Below, piece by piece: positions 25,556 through 33,925 of a stretch of DNA of 42,163 nt. The translations under genes were made by a program, and so were the position numbers. Positions within the stretch are counted from its first letter, which is position 1. Each line of letters opens with the position of its first letter. The notes beneath the pieces were generated by a model. That model made no database searches. It worked only from the letters and a program-made list of their open reading frames with translations, and was not told the DNA's origin. The DNA is from Nanobdellota archaeon (GTDB taxonomy: Archaea; Nanoarchaeota; Nanoarchaeia; Parvarchaeales; Parvarchaeaceae): the NCBI GenBank assembly GCA_021796445.1, contig JAKACB010000005.1:1-42163 (forward strand), given 5' to 3'.

Positions 25556-27970
25556 TTAAAGAAGAGAGAACTCCCTATCTTTTTTATAAGCAAATATTTT
25601 GACTATATCTGTTATCAAAAGAAAAATAACTGCAGTAGCTCCTATCAATACCATATAAAGTGTGCTTATACTTGACATCAATATTCCAAATCTTGCTATT
25701 ACAAATGTTATTATAATAGCTAGAACTATTTGCAGTATAACCGGTATGCTTGGTCTAGAATGGAAAAATCTTCTTCTAGACCGTATAGATAGAAGAAGCG
25801 CTTCTATAGAAAATATAAATGCAACAAACATGAATGTTTCAAATGAAGTATGATTTAAGTGAAAATAAAACAGTCCAAAGTAAGCCAACAAAGAAACCTC
25901 AAATATAGCCATTGCACCGAAAAGAATAGACGCGAAGAATATTGCTTTTATGTCCCAAGCATCTGGTTTCTTAGAATAACTTTCCTTATCTGTTGATAAT
26001 GCTATACTTCCAATATCATTTATGAATATCATTAAAATAAGTTGTATCGCTCTTATAGGTAGGAACCTAAGTATTATGAATGCTATTGACAGGAAAAATG
26101 CTATCTGAAATATCCTAGCAACCTTATTTAAGGTATAGCTTATCATTCTTTCGAATATAGACCGACTTTCTTTTACAGCATTCACTATCGGCTCTATTCC
26201 TGGAGAGGTTAGAACTATAGTTGCTGCACTTTTTGCAACATCAGTTGCGTTTGAAACGGCTATACCTACCTCTGCCTGCTTTAAGGCAGGAGCATCATTT
26301 ACTCCATCTCCCGTCATACCAACATGATAACCTGCATCCTGCAATGCCTTTACTATTGTATATTTGTCTTTTGGGAATACTCCTGCAAAACCATCGTGTT
26401 CTATAACTAACTTTGAAAGTGTTTTTTCATCCAAGCCCTCTAAAGCCTTGACATCGAGTATTTTCTCACCTATTCCAACATCTTTGGCGATTTCCTTTGC
26501 AGTATCAATGTTGTCTCCGGTAAGCATCTTTGTCTTTATTCCAAGTGCCTTAAGCTCTTCTATAAGTTTTTTACTATCCGATCTTGGTTTATCATTTAAG
26601 GGGATTATACCTACAAAAGACCATTCCTTTCTGTCATTTAATTTAGCTGCTACTGCGATAGTACGGTAGCCTTTTAATGACATCTCCTTTATTTTAGCGT
26701 TAATTTTTTTTATTTCTGAACTGTCTAAAGAGCATCTCTTTATTACAATGGCAGGAAACCCTTTAATGGCAGACATTTTTTTACCATTTAATATGACATC
26801 TGCCTGTGACATTTTTGTAGAAGGGTTAAACGGCGTGAATTTTATCAGTTTGTAATTTAATTCCAGGTTTTTAGTATCATATTTTTTTAGACCTTCTATT
26901 ATTGCATTGTCTATTTCATCGTTATCTTCTCTTCTAGATGCAATAGCTCCATAAAAAAGAGCCTCCTGTGCTGAAAATTTTCCATAGCCAAATGGATCAG
27001 AAACTGAAAGTTGGTTGCCTGTTATTGTTCCTGTTTTATCTAGGCAGACCACATTCATAGTAGATGCCTCTTCAATTGCTTCCAGCTTTGTCACAAGAAT
27101 GTTCTTTGATGACAATCTTTCAGTACCGTATGCCATTGCAACTGTAAATGCCGCAGGCAATCCAACAGGCACTGACACTAGAAGGATAAGAAGAGAGAAT
27201 GGAACTATTGTAAGCAAATTTATGTGTGATAGATAAGAAGCTATAAAAACCGCAGTTATAAGGAGTAGATCAATATATATGAGATATTTAAGCAGCTTAA
27301 AAATATCATTTTCTAAATGCATCCTACCGCTGGCTATCCTTACAAGATCCGCCGTTTTCCCAAAAGAAGTGTCCTTTCCAGTCTTTAAAACAAGAGCCGT
27401 AGCTTCTCCTTCTCTTACAGTTGAGGATGAAAAGATAGTCTCTCCTTCCTTCCTGTCCACAGGCAGAGATTCCCCAGTCAGCATTGACTGGTCAACTGAA
27501 AGATAGTCTCCTTCTATTATAACACAATCTGCAGGAACTATATCTCCAAGCCTTATCCTTATTATATCTCCAGGCACGAGTAATTTTGCAGGTATTTTTT
27601 TCCATTGATCATTTCTCTGGACGTTAACGTTTACGGACAGTTTATTCTTTAAAAGCTCTAGGGTATTATCCGCTTTGAATTCCTCCAGAAAACCCGCTAT
27701 AGCATTAAACAAAAGGAGACTTATAACTATGTACGCATCTATGCTTTTCCCAAGAATAAATGAGATTATTATAACAATGAAAAGCATTAATGGTATTGGG
27801 CCCCAGAATTTTAATAGAAACTTTTTTATTGGATTTACTTTTTTGCTTGCAATTTCATTATACCCATATTTTTTTAGCCTTTCAGCTGCTTCTTTTTCCG
27901 AAAGTCCGTTCTTGCTAGAGGATAATTTTCTGAATTGCTCTTCTTTTGTTATCTCTACGTCTTTCCCCAT
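25556..27970 (-). CDS. P-type ATPase, type III (plasma-membrane H+-ATPase like)
   Basis: 804 residues. Actuator motif MLTGESLP (163-170); phosphorylation site Asp311 in CLDKTGTIT; hinge GDGVNDAPALKQAEVGIAV; TM4 SVPVGLPAAFTVAMA (266-280), in which PVGLP matches fungal/plant proton pumps rather than Ca2+ pumps (PEGLP). In TM6, FINDIGSIALSTD carries the Asp equivalent to the proton-binding Asp of plant pumps (LNDGT), followed by PDAWDIK as in the H+-ATPase family. No long C-terminal autoinhibitory domain. Expected to expel H+ using ATP, useful for pH homeostasis of an acidophile. It starts 1 nt after the upstream unknown gene's stop, implying co-translation. Confidence 0.93.
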   Translation of the reverse strand: MGKDVEITKEEQFRKLSSSKNGLSEKEAAERLKKYGYNEIASKKVNPIKKFLLKFWGPIPLMLFIVIIISFILGKSIDAYIVISLLLFNAIAGFLEEFKADNTLELLKNKLSVNVNVQRNDQWKKIPAKLLVPGDIIRIRLGDIVPADCVIIEGDYLSVDQSMLTGESLPVDRKEGETIFSSSTVREGEATALVLKTGKDTSFGKTADLVRIASGRMHLENDIFKLLKYLIYIDLLLITAVFIASYLSHINLLTIVPFSLLILLVSVPVGLPAAFTVAMAYGTERLSSKNILVTKLEAIEEASTMNVVCLDKTGTITGNQLSVSDPFGYGKFSAQEALFYGAIASRREDNDEIDNAIIEGLKKYDTKNLELNYKLIKFTPFNPSTKMSQADVILNGKKMSAIKGFPAIVIKRCSLDSSEIKKINAKIKEMSLKGYRTIAVAAKLNDRKEWSFVGIIPLNDKPRSDSKKLIEELKALGIKTKMLTGDNIDTAKEIAKDVGIGEKILDVKALEGLDEKTLSKLVIEHDGFAGVFPKDKYTIVKALQDAGYHVGMTGDGVNDAPALKQAEVGIAVSNATDVAKSAATIVLTSPGIEPIVNAVKESRSIFERMISYTLNKVARIFQIAFFLSIAFIILRFLPIRAIQLILMIFINDIGSIALSTDKESYSKKPDAWDIKAIFFASILFGAMAIFEVSLLAYFGLFYFHLNHTSFETFMFVAFIFSIEALLLSIRSRRRFFHSRPSIPVILQIVLAIIITFVIARFGILMSSISTLYMVLIGATAVIFLLITDIVKIFAYKKDREFSLL

Positions 27971-27971
27971 A

Positions 27972-28532
27972 TTAATCGCTTATTAAACCTATAAAAAGTT
28001 TGTCATCGCCTTTGAATTTTTTCTCGCCTGGAAGTCTTAAAAAGAGATATACTACCTTCCCATTAAAGACGAAACGTAAGGGGGGAGAATATGGATAAAA
28101 TTCTTTCTTAAAAAGCTTATCATAACTAACAGTTATTTCTGAGATTGATTTCTTTTCAACTCTCATAATAAGGGTATCAAGTTTTTTGTTGTAGAATTCT
28201 ATGCTTTCCTGTGTTATCTCAACGAAGCCAGAATGCTTATGTAATGGTCTCATTGAACTTCTACTGACCCTCGCAATAACCTTTTTATGTAGACTTAATT
28301 CCAACAACTCCTTTCTGTATATCCATACGGCTTCAAACAAACCAAGCCCTCTTTTCAAGGAGTCATTTATAAATTTCATCCTAGGAGTTTCTCCGCGGAA
28401 TATATCTACTATGTTTAGTATATTCTTGTCAACTGAAACGCTTGCATTTTCCTTTGCCAGATTTTTACTGTAAAACATAGATAAAATGGATTTAACGGCC
28501 GTGAACATATCATTATGTTGCCTTCGATTCAT
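27972..28532 (-). CDS. Hypothetical protein with GRAM/PH-like C-terminal half
   Basis: 186 residues, soluble. The second half reads as a series of beta strands: SGFVEITQESIEFYNKKLD, LIMRVEKKSISEITVSYDKL, RFVFNGKVVYLFLRLPGEK, a strand/loop order like GRAM or PH-like membrane-binding domains; the N-terminal half is helical (MFTAVKSILSMFYSKNL). This is a weak fold-level resemblance, not a family assignment. The stop is 1 nt before the start of the H+-ATPase gene, so the protein may be made together with the pump and could regulate or localise it; that is inference. Confidence 0.6.
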   Translation of the reverse strand: MNRRQHNDMFTAVKSILSMFYSKNLAKENASVSVDKNILNIVDIFRGETPRMKFINDSLKRGLGLFEAVWIYRKELLELSLHKKVIARVSRSSMRPLHKHSGFVEITQESIEFYNKKLDTLIMRVEKKSISEITVSYDKLFKKEFYPYSPPLRFVFNGKVVYLFLRLPGEKKFKGDDKLFIGLISD

Positions 28533-28596
28533 TTATAGTTTATTATTTGCTTAATTTACTGACAGTAAAAAATAATTTTTAGTTTTCTTCTAGGAC

Positions 28597-29064
28597 TCAG
28601 ATAACCTGAATTATCATCTGGATTATAAACCCAAGCACACCTATTATGAAAGTTCCTATAACAACCATTATTGAAAGTTCCTTGAACTCCTGCTTTGTAG
28701 GTTTTCTTGCAAGATGAAGTATCCTACTGTATTCAAATCTATAATGCTCCAGCTTTGCCTTTATATTCATAGGATGAGCTTTTTTAATCGCATTTTTTAC
28801 ATGATATAAATGGAACCTTCTTTTCTTTATATTTGACTTTTCTTCTTTACTACTACCAGATACATTGCTTTGTACAACTGTTTCTGCAGGCTTTTTCTGA
28901 TCTGTATCCTGAGCTCCATTTTTAGTAGTATTAGAATTTTTCTGCTCCATTATCTTTTCGGTATGCTCAAAGGTATCTGCAGGCCTCGTATCGTTTTTTA
29001 TTACTTTTTCCTGCTTATCTAAATTGCCCAGATTGGCATCTGCTAGACTCTTATTTTCATCCAT
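28597..29064 (-). CDS. secE: SecE/Sec61-gamma translocon subunit with long N-terminal extension
   Basis: 155 residues from ATG 29064, two bases after the ftsZ stop; a TTG at 29070 is also open. The last 60 residues are a typical archaeal SecE: amphipathic RFEYSRILHLARKPTKQEFK followed by the single tail helix (about 130-155, VVIGTFIIGVLGFIIQMII). Archaeal SecE is normally about 55-65 residues; here about 95 extra residues, very hydrophilic and Lys/Asp/Gln/Thr/Ser-rich (KSLADANLGNLDKQ, EKIMEQKNSNTTKNGAQD), precede it. SecE clamps SecY in the protein-conducting channel. The ftsZ-secE order is shared with many other archaea; nusG, often next, is not here. Confidence 0.88.
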   Translation of the reverse strand: MDENKSLADANLGNLDKQEKVIKNDTRPADTFEHTEKIMEQKNSNTTKNGAQDTDQKKPAETVVQSNVSGSSKEEKSNIKKRRFHLYHVKNAIKKAHPMNIKAKLEHYRFEYSRILHLARKPTKQEFKELSIMVVIGTFIIGVLGFIIQMIIQVI

Positions 29065-29066
29065 AA

Positions 29067-30194
29067 TCAACTTAGAAAAGTTATCCCCAATTCATCTTCA
29101 ACTTCCTGTTTCTCCTTTAACTGTTGGTCCTCTGCTATAGATTTCCCACTTATCTGTTTAGAAGTTACTCCTGTTATTATGGCCAAAACCTTTACGGTGT
29201 TCTTTAAATCCGGGAATATGTGCGCACCCCATATTATGTTTATGTCATCAGGTAGTTTCTGGCCTATAAGATCAACTAATTTGTTTGCTTCTTCAAGTGT
29301 AAGCGAAGGCCCTCCACTTACGTCTATAAGCATCCCTCTTGCAGTTGAAACATCAACATCTATGAGCGGATTATTAAGCACTTTCTCTACAACTGTTTCA
29401 AGTTTCTTGTCTTTTGCATCACTTTCCCCAGTTCCTATAAGCGCTACTCCTCCATTAGACATTATCCTCTTTACATCTGCAAAATCAACGTTTATTAAAC
29501 CGGGTTTCGTTATCAACTCAGTTATCCCCTTAACTGCATTTGTAAGAACATCATCTGCTATCTTCAATGCTATAGGCAGCGGTAACCCCGGGGCAATCGC
29601 CATGAGCTTTTCATTGGGAACGGTTATCAATGTATCTACTGTATTCTTAAGTTTTTCCACACCATTCAGCGCAGAGTTCATTCTTCTTCTGCCCTCTGCC
29701 TTAAATGGCAAAGTAACAACTGCTATAGTAAGTGCGTTTATTTTCTTTGAAACCGATGCAACAACCGGCGCTGCACCAGTACCTGTTCCACCGCCCATAC
29801 CGCAACATATAAAAACTAAATCTGCACCTTGAAGAGCTTCCTTAAGTTCCTGCTCCTGCTCTTTTGCCGCAGCCTCACCAACTGCAGGGTCCGCGCCAGC
29901 GCCTAACCCATTTGTTAATTCCTTTCCTATAAGTATCTTTTTATCAGCAGGAGTACAAAGAAGATCTGCAGCATCAGTATTAACTGCTATGAACTCCGCT
30001 CCTTTTATACCAACTTCAAACATTCTGTTAAGAGTATTGTTTCCGGATCCGCCTACACCGACTACTTTTATATTTGCCCTTCTTGATGCTATTAATTCTT
30101 CTAAGGACTTGTCAAATTCTTTAGTTTTGCTAGCATCGTACTTCATCCCTTTTATTCCCTGACTAAGTGAATTATTCATTTGCATATCATCCAT
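29067..30194 (-). CDS. ftsZ: Cell-division GTPase FtsZ (copy 1)
   Basis: 375 residues. Nucleotide-binding loop VGVGGSGNNTLNRM (45-58), tubulin signature GGGTGTG (134-140), and T7 synergy loop NVDFADVKRIM with both catalytic Asp residues. The C-terminal domain ends KQEVEDELGITFLS, without the long linker and FtsA/ZipA peptide of bacteria. It forms the cytokinetic ring. The ATG at 30194 has TGAGGT six nt upstream. It lies between the FKBP and secE genes in the long minus-strand array. A second FtsZ is encoded at 40972-42057, so this organism has the two-FtsZ system known in many Euryarchaeota. Confidence 0.97.
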   Translation of the reverse strand: MDDMQMNNSLSQGIKGMKYDASKTKEFDKSLEELIASRRANIKVVGVGGSGNNTLNRMFEVGIKGAEFIAVNTDAADLLCTPADKKILIGKELTNGLGAGADPAVGEAAAKEQEQELKEALQGADLVFICCGMGGGTGTGAAPVVASVSKKINALTIAVVTLPFKAEGRRRMNSALNGVEKLKNTVDTLITVPNEKLMAIAPGLPLPIALKIADDVLTNAVKGITELITKPGLINVDFADVKRIMSNGGVALIGTGESDAKDKKLETVVEKVLNNPLIDVDVSTARGMLIDVSGGPSLTLEEANKLVDLIGQKLPDDINIIWGAHIFPDLKNTVKVLAIITGVTSKQISGKSIAEDQQLKEKQEVEDELGITFLS

Positions 30195-30242
30195 AAGTTT
30201 ACCTCAATAGATTAATCATTTTGGATTATATATAAATATCTC

Positions 30243-30887
30243 CTAATCCTTTAATATCTCAGTTTTAATCTTCTTGTTGATGTATTTGCTTATATCCATC
30301 GCTATACTGTCCTTTATGTAAGGTTTAACCTCCTCTTTTGTGTGTATTTTTACAGTTTCATTGTCAATATCCGTACTTTCTGGTTTTTTGCCGGTGTAAT
30401 GCTCAAATATTGCAGAATACTTCTCTTTCTCGTCTTCTATTATTGAAACTATCTCAATTTCATATCTAAGTTCCTTTCCAGCCAATGGATGATTGTAACT
30501 TACGAGCACCCTGCCACTGCTTATTGCTAAGACCGTGGCCATTTTATCGTCTAAAAGGACCATATCCCCTACAGAAGGATTAATATTATTGCTTCTAAAT
30601 ACTGATATCCCGTATGTTTTTATAAGCCTTTTATCAAACTCCCCAAATCCGTCTTTTGGCTGCACAGTTATCTCATATTTATCTCCTTGGTTCTTTCCTA
30701 CAACCGAATCGGAGATAACTTTCAGTATATAATTTCCGCCAGGGATGACAAGAACAGGCGAAAAATTATAATCTCCTTTTATGCTCTCTTTTTCCGCCGT
30801 TTTTTTATCTGTTAGATCAAATATCTGACCGGTAGAAGTTATTCTCCCTATAAAATTTATCATTACAAAATCATTTTCCTTAATCAT
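30243..30887 (-). CDS. slyD: SlyD-type FKBP peptidyl-prolyl isomerase/chaperone
   Basis: 214 residues from ATG 30887; AGGAGG five nt upstream (inside the end of the alba gene) supports this start over GTG 30890. Start and alba stop overlap as TGATG. FKBP half-strands FVMINFIGRITSTGQIFDLT and PVLVIPGGNYILKVISDSVVG flank an 'insert in flap' chaperone domain (QPKDGFGEFDKRLIK...VLVSYNHPLAGKELRYEI), the archaeal long SlyD form with an additional C-terminal region of about 65 residues. It isomerises Xaa-Pro bonds and helps folding in the cytoplasm. Confidence 0.92.
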   Translation of the reverse strand: MIKENDFVMINFIGRITSTGQIFDLTDKKTAEKESIKGDYNFSPVLVIPGGNYILKVISDSVVGKNQGDKYEITVQPKDGFGEFDKRLIKTYGISVFRSNNINPSVGDMVLLDDKMATVLAISSGRVLVSYNHPLAGKELRYEIEIVSIIEDEKEKYSAIFEHYTGKKPESTDIDNETVKIHTKEEVKPYIKDSIAMDISKYINKKIKTEILKD

Positions 30888-31159
30888 CACTGCCTCCTCA
30901 TCTCAATTGATATGAATGAAACATTTCTTTTCTTTCCTTCTTTATCCGCGAGCTCTTCAGTCCCTATTTCAATGCCAGAAACTTTAAGATCCTTCATGAA
31001 TTTGTGCATCGTAACCTGTGAGATATCGACCGCAGTAGAGATTGATAAGCCCCTTGCCTTTATTACAACCTGATTATTGCCAGAGTTTAAATGAGTAAGT
31101 ATGGCCATTACATATGACATTATCGGTTTTTTCCCTACAAATATTATATCATTTTCCAT
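30887..31159 (-). CDS. albA: Alba chromatin/RNA-binding protein
   Basis: 90 residues, normal length. N-terminal IIFVGKKPIMSYVMAILTHL contains the conserved Lys-Pro-x-x-x-Tyr-V patch for DNA/RNA binding; the central ARGLSISTAVDISQVTMHKF is the family's best-conserved helix, and the C-terminal beta hairpin is present (KKRNVSFISIEMRRQ). It coats DNA and RNA as a dimer. Only one Alba is seen in the window. TATA-like tttatatg/ tttatatt elements lie about 20-40 nt upstream, so it may also be transcribed from its own promoter inside the array. Confidence 0.95.
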   Translation of the reverse strand: MENDIIFVGKKPIMSYVMAILTHLNSGNNQVVIKARGLSISTAVDISQVTMHKFMKDLKVSGIEIGTEELADKEGKKRNVSFISIEMRRQ

Positions 31160-31211
31160 AATTCTATTTTTTAAATTTATATGTATATAAGCATTTATAT
31201 TTTGCTTAATA

Positions 31212-31571
31212 TTAGTTGTTGCTAAGTTTTACGGCCCTTCCGTCAAAAGCCAAGGTCCTTATCTTAAGTTTATTTGCCTTTGCTCTTAATTCCCTGTCTT
31301 CTGTAAAAAGAATCCCATTTTTATACAAACAAAAATCCAACAATGTGTTATCAGTATTTTTATTTTCGTCAAATTCTACTACCTTTAAGCCATAAGAAAG
31401 AAAAAAGCTTTTTACATCAGATCTTTTTATATTAGTTAACTCAACTATACACTTCCTAATTGTTAAAATGGAAAAACTACTCTGAAAAAAATTATCAAGC
31501 AGCGCCTTTAAATCCAATTTATTGTCAAAACAATAAACCATAATGTTTGTGTCTATAACAACATCATTCAT
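31212..31571 (-). CDS. PIN-domain ribonuclease, aIF2-gamma-linked type
   Basis: 119 residues: a lone PIN domain. Acidic residues at the expected places: Asp in VIDTNIMVY (about 7), Glu in CIVELTN (about 45), Asp in NTDNTLLDF and TEDRELRAKA near the C-terminus. No antitoxin gene is next to it, so it is unlikely to be a toxin-antitoxin VapC. Archaeal aIF2-gamma genes are often followed by a PIN protein of the Fcf1/Nob1-like group proposed to process pre-rRNA, and that is the best guess here. The start overlaps the aIF2-gamma stop by 8 nt. Confidence 0.85.
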   Translation of the reverse strand: MNDVVIDTNIMVYCFDNKLDLKALLDNFFQSSFSILTIRKCIVELTNIKRSDVKSFFLSYGLKVVEFDENKNTDNTLLDFCLYKNGILFTEDRELRAKANKLKIRTLAFDGRAVKLSNN

Positions 31572-32745
31572 ATATGTTTCCTGATCCTGCTATTGTCCAA
31601 ACATTATTTATTTTTCTAGATAGGATAGCTCTTTCGCCTATGAAATATGGTAAAGCTGAATTTCCTAAATTTACAACAATCCCATTATTTGAGTAAGAAA
31701 CGACTGTTCCAAGAACCTTTGAAGATAAAACATTTAAAAGAACGGTTTCATTTTTCTGCGGTGGCTTGCTGAACTTATTAGGTATGGACTCGTATTTGAT
31801 TGCTATCCTGCTTTTGAATAAAGGAACAGTATCAGCTCTTACAACTAAAGAGCCGGCTAAGTTATCTCTTCTTGCTAATGAAGGGTCTAAATCAGTTTCT
31901 AATCCTATCATCAACCCTCTTACTGCTTCTTTTTCAGGTTCAAACTCGCTTTGTATGCTTAAAACTTTGGTCTTTAAAGGCCTCCATGAATTTTTTATGT
32001 AAACGCCTGGATAAACAACCACTGCATCGTTGATTTTCAAGGAGCCAGATTTTAGTCCACCTCCTAAAACCCCTCCTTTGAGTTCATTTATGTCTGCACC
32101 GGGTCTATTAATATCAAAACTTCTTACTATTACCATTTCGGTCCTTTCTTCTTTAGAATTATCTGGAACTTCAAACTTACCTATCTCCTGTATAAGTTCT
32201 GTAATGTTTATATCCTGTGCAGCAAATACAGGTACTATTTTTGCATCTTGGTAGCCGTTCTTTGACATAAACTCCTTTATCTCATTGTAGCTTTCCTTTG
32301 CGCGGTCTTTCCCTACAACATCTATTTTTGTCTGTGCTACAACTATATTTTTAACACCTATTATTCGTAAGGCTTCTATGTGTTCCTGTGTTTGAGGTTG
32401 AGGACACTTTTGATTTGCGGCTATAACCAGAACGGCTCCGTCTACTAAAGTTGCTCCGCTTAGCATTATAGTCATCAATGTTTTATGTCCCGGTGAGTCT
32501 ATTATTGAAACCCTATAGTAAAGACTTGCATTTGAATTGCATATCTCGCACTTCTCATTCCTGCTAAATGAACCGCATGAATCACATTTGTATATAAGAA
32601 AATGGGCATAACCAAGCCTTATTGTTATTCCTCTCTTTTTTTCTTCACTGTGTCTTAAAGTAGATTCGCTAGTAATCGCCCTTACCAAAGTCGTCTTGCC
32701 ATCGGCGAAATTACCAACTACATCTATCGTTATGTCTTTAACCAT
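31564..32745 (-). CDS. eif2g: Translation initiation factor aIF2 subunit gamma
   Basis: 393 residues from ATG 32745; a GTG at 32781 would overlap the S6e gene by 44 nt. It delivers initiator tRNA to the 30S subunit as part of aIF2. Recognised by switch region HSEEKKRGITIRLGYA (32-47), zinc knuckle with Cys54/57/66/69, G3 DSPGH (83-87) and domain II/III motifs (RSFDINRPGADINELKGGVLGG, LLNVLSSKVLGTVV). Two GTPase motifs deviate: G1 is GNFADGKT (11-18), not GHVDHGKT, and G4 is TKID (139-142), not NKxD. The start overlaps the S6e stop by 8 nt; PIN follows with an 8-nt overlap. Confidence 0.93.
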   Translation of the reverse strand: MVKDITIDVVGNFADGKTTLVRAITSESTLRHSEEKKRGITIRLGYAHFLIYKCDSCGSFSRNEKCEICNSNASLYYRVSIIDSPGHKTLMTIMLSGATLVDGAVLVIAANQKCPQPQTQEHIEALRIIGVKNIVVAQTKIDVVGKDRAKESYNEIKEFMSKNGYQDAKIVPVFAAQDINITELIQEIGKFEVPDNSKEERTEMVIVRSFDINRPGADINELKGGVLGGGLKSGSLKINDAVVVYPGVYIKNSWRPLKTKVLSIQSEFEPEKEAVRGLMIGLETDLDPSLARRDNLAGSLVVRADTVPLFKSRIAIKYESIPNKFSKPPQKNETVLLNVLSSKVLGTVVSYSNNGIVVNLGNSALPYFIGERAILSRKINNVWTIAGSGNIYE

Positions 32746-33115
32746 TAGAAGGCGTGAATAACTGCTCCAAAGATTTCTCACCGTACTTTGATATCTTTAT
32801 GTTGATTTGAGAAGTAAATTGGCCAATCGTATTTCCTGCGATGCTCTTCCTTCTACGTATTTTCTGCTTGTTTCCTAGTCCTTTTCCTATAAGCACTTTT
32901 CTAAGACCAGAACCATCTAAATCCTTCGACATGGGCATTCCTGTCATATAGCTTCCCCCTGTTATTATCCCAGAATAACCATCTAAACCTAAAAATGAAA
33001 GCTCTAATTCTTCTCCTATTTTTTTACCGAATAACTGGTCCGACTTGTCACTTTCAAGAGTTTTATTGAATGACTTGCCTGTTTTCCCATCATTTATTAC
33101 AATCTTTATCTCCAT
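32738..33115 (-). CDS. rps6e: 30S ribosomal protein S6e
   Basis: 125 residues, archaeal length (eukaryotic S6 is longer). MEIKIVINDGKTGKSFNKTL, DGYSGIITGGSYMTGMPM and the basic RRRKSIAGNTIG are family hallmarks. Component of the small subunit. First gene of the 14-gene minus-strand array; the S6e-aIF2gamma-PIN order is conserved in many archaea. Divergent from the dph2 gene with an 84-bp shared promoter region containing tttataaat. Confidence 0.95.
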   Translation of the reverse strand: MEIKIVINDGKTGKSFNKTLESDKSDQLFGKKIGEELELSFLGLDGYSGIITGGSYMTGMPMSKDLDGSGLRKVLIGKGLGNKQKIRRRKSIAGNTIGQFTSQINIKISKYGEKSLEQLFTPSNG

Positions 33116-33199
33116 AGACTTTATTAGATATGACTATTATTTATAAATAGCTTTGCATTAGAATAAATAACTTATTAAACTAAAAAACTATAAGGTAAG

Positions 33200-33892
33200 A
33201 TGGAAATGATCTTTGTTGAATCCAGATTCAGGGGAAAGCTTAGCGATGAATTTATTAAAAGAATTTATAACGAAATAAAACCCTATAAAAAGATAAATCT
33301 TGTGGCTGCAATACAGTTCATAGACCAAATGAATGATTTTAAGAATAGGATAAAAGACAAGGAGTTCGTAGTTAAACAGTCGCTTTACAGAGCTATGTAC
33401 CCGGGTCAGATATTGGGCTGTGACGTTTATGCTGCAGACTGCGAAGACTGCGATGCGACTCTGGCTTTTGAGCAAGGCATGTTTCACGTACTCGGTATAC
33501 CTCTTAAATATGGAAAGGCGGTAATCACTGCAGATCCTGAAACAGAAAATATAGAAATAATAGACGTAAAGGTAGCTGATAAATATCGAAAAAGGATAAT
33601 GCAGGGGATAGGGGCAGTATTGACCGCAAAAAAAGTTATGTTTGTTGAGTCTACAAAGGCCGGCCAGACTTATGGCTCGAAACTTTTGAAGGAAAAACTA
33701 AGAAAAGACGGCAAGCAGGTTTATTTCGTTGTTGCAGATGAAATAAATTTTGATAGACTAAATGAATTCAGGGAAATAGATGTTTTCATAAGTACAGCCT
33801 GCCAAAGGATAGCAATAGATGACATGAACAAGGTTAAAAAGCCAATGATAAATGCAGAGGATCTTGAAAGTTATCTTAGAGAAAACAAATGA
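33200..33892 (+). CDS. dph2: Diphthamide synthase Dph2, domains 2-3 only
   Basis: 230 residues; archaeal Dph2 is usually about 330-350. Domain 2 shows YPGQILGCDVYAAD with cluster ligand Cys74, and GMFHVLGIPL; domain 3 shows STKAGQTYG and ISTACQRIAIDD with cluster ligand Cys201. The N-terminal domain that carries the first of the three [4Fe-4S] cysteines is missing: an in-frame TAA lies 9 nt before the ATG, so it cannot be a missed upstream start. Dph2 homodimers use a radical mechanism to transfer 3-amino-3-carboxypropyl from SAM to the EF2 histidine. Extra cysteines Cys81/Cys84 (DCEDCD) are unusual. Either domain 1 is a separate gene elsewhere (split gene) or the protein is altered in function. 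Confidence 0.85.
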   Translation: MEMIFVESRFRGKLSDEFIKRIYNEIKPYKKINLVAAIQFIDQMNDFKNRIKDKEFVVKQSLYRAMYPGQILGCDVYAADCEDCDATLAFEQGMFHVLGIPLKYGKAVITADPETENIEIIDVKVADKYRKRIMQGIGAVLTAKKVMFVESTKAGQTYGSKLLKEKLRKDGKQVYFVVADEINFDRLNEFREIDVFISTACQRIAIDDMNKVKKPMINAEDLESYLRENK

Positions 33893-33898
33893 AATGCA

Positions 33899-33906
33899 TT
33901 TAAATA
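33899..33906 (+). promoter_or_regulatory. TATA box of the epimerase gene
   Basis: TTTAAATA centred about 24 nt before ATG 33926, just after the dph2 stop codon. Confidence 0.5.
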
Positions 33907-33925
33907 GCTGGGTCCATAGATTTTT

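Noticed and set aside
29179..29832. Long open frame (217 codons) on the plus strand opposite ftsZ copy 1
   Set aside because: It mirrors the codon pattern of ftsZ; its translation is Ser/Pro/Phe-rich low-information sequence with no motif. A similar frame lies opposite ftsZ2 (41357-41875), which shows it is a by-product of ftsZ codon use.
31212..31571. VapC toxin of a toxin-antitoxin pair
   Set aside because: There is no small antitoxin gene next to it and it sits inside the conserved S6e-aIF2gamma-PIN order, which fits an RNA-processing PIN protein better.
32746..32781. GTG start for aIF2 gamma adding 12 residues
   Set aside because: It would overlap the S6e gene by 44 nt; the family's N-terminus fits the ATG at 32745 with an 8-nt overlap.
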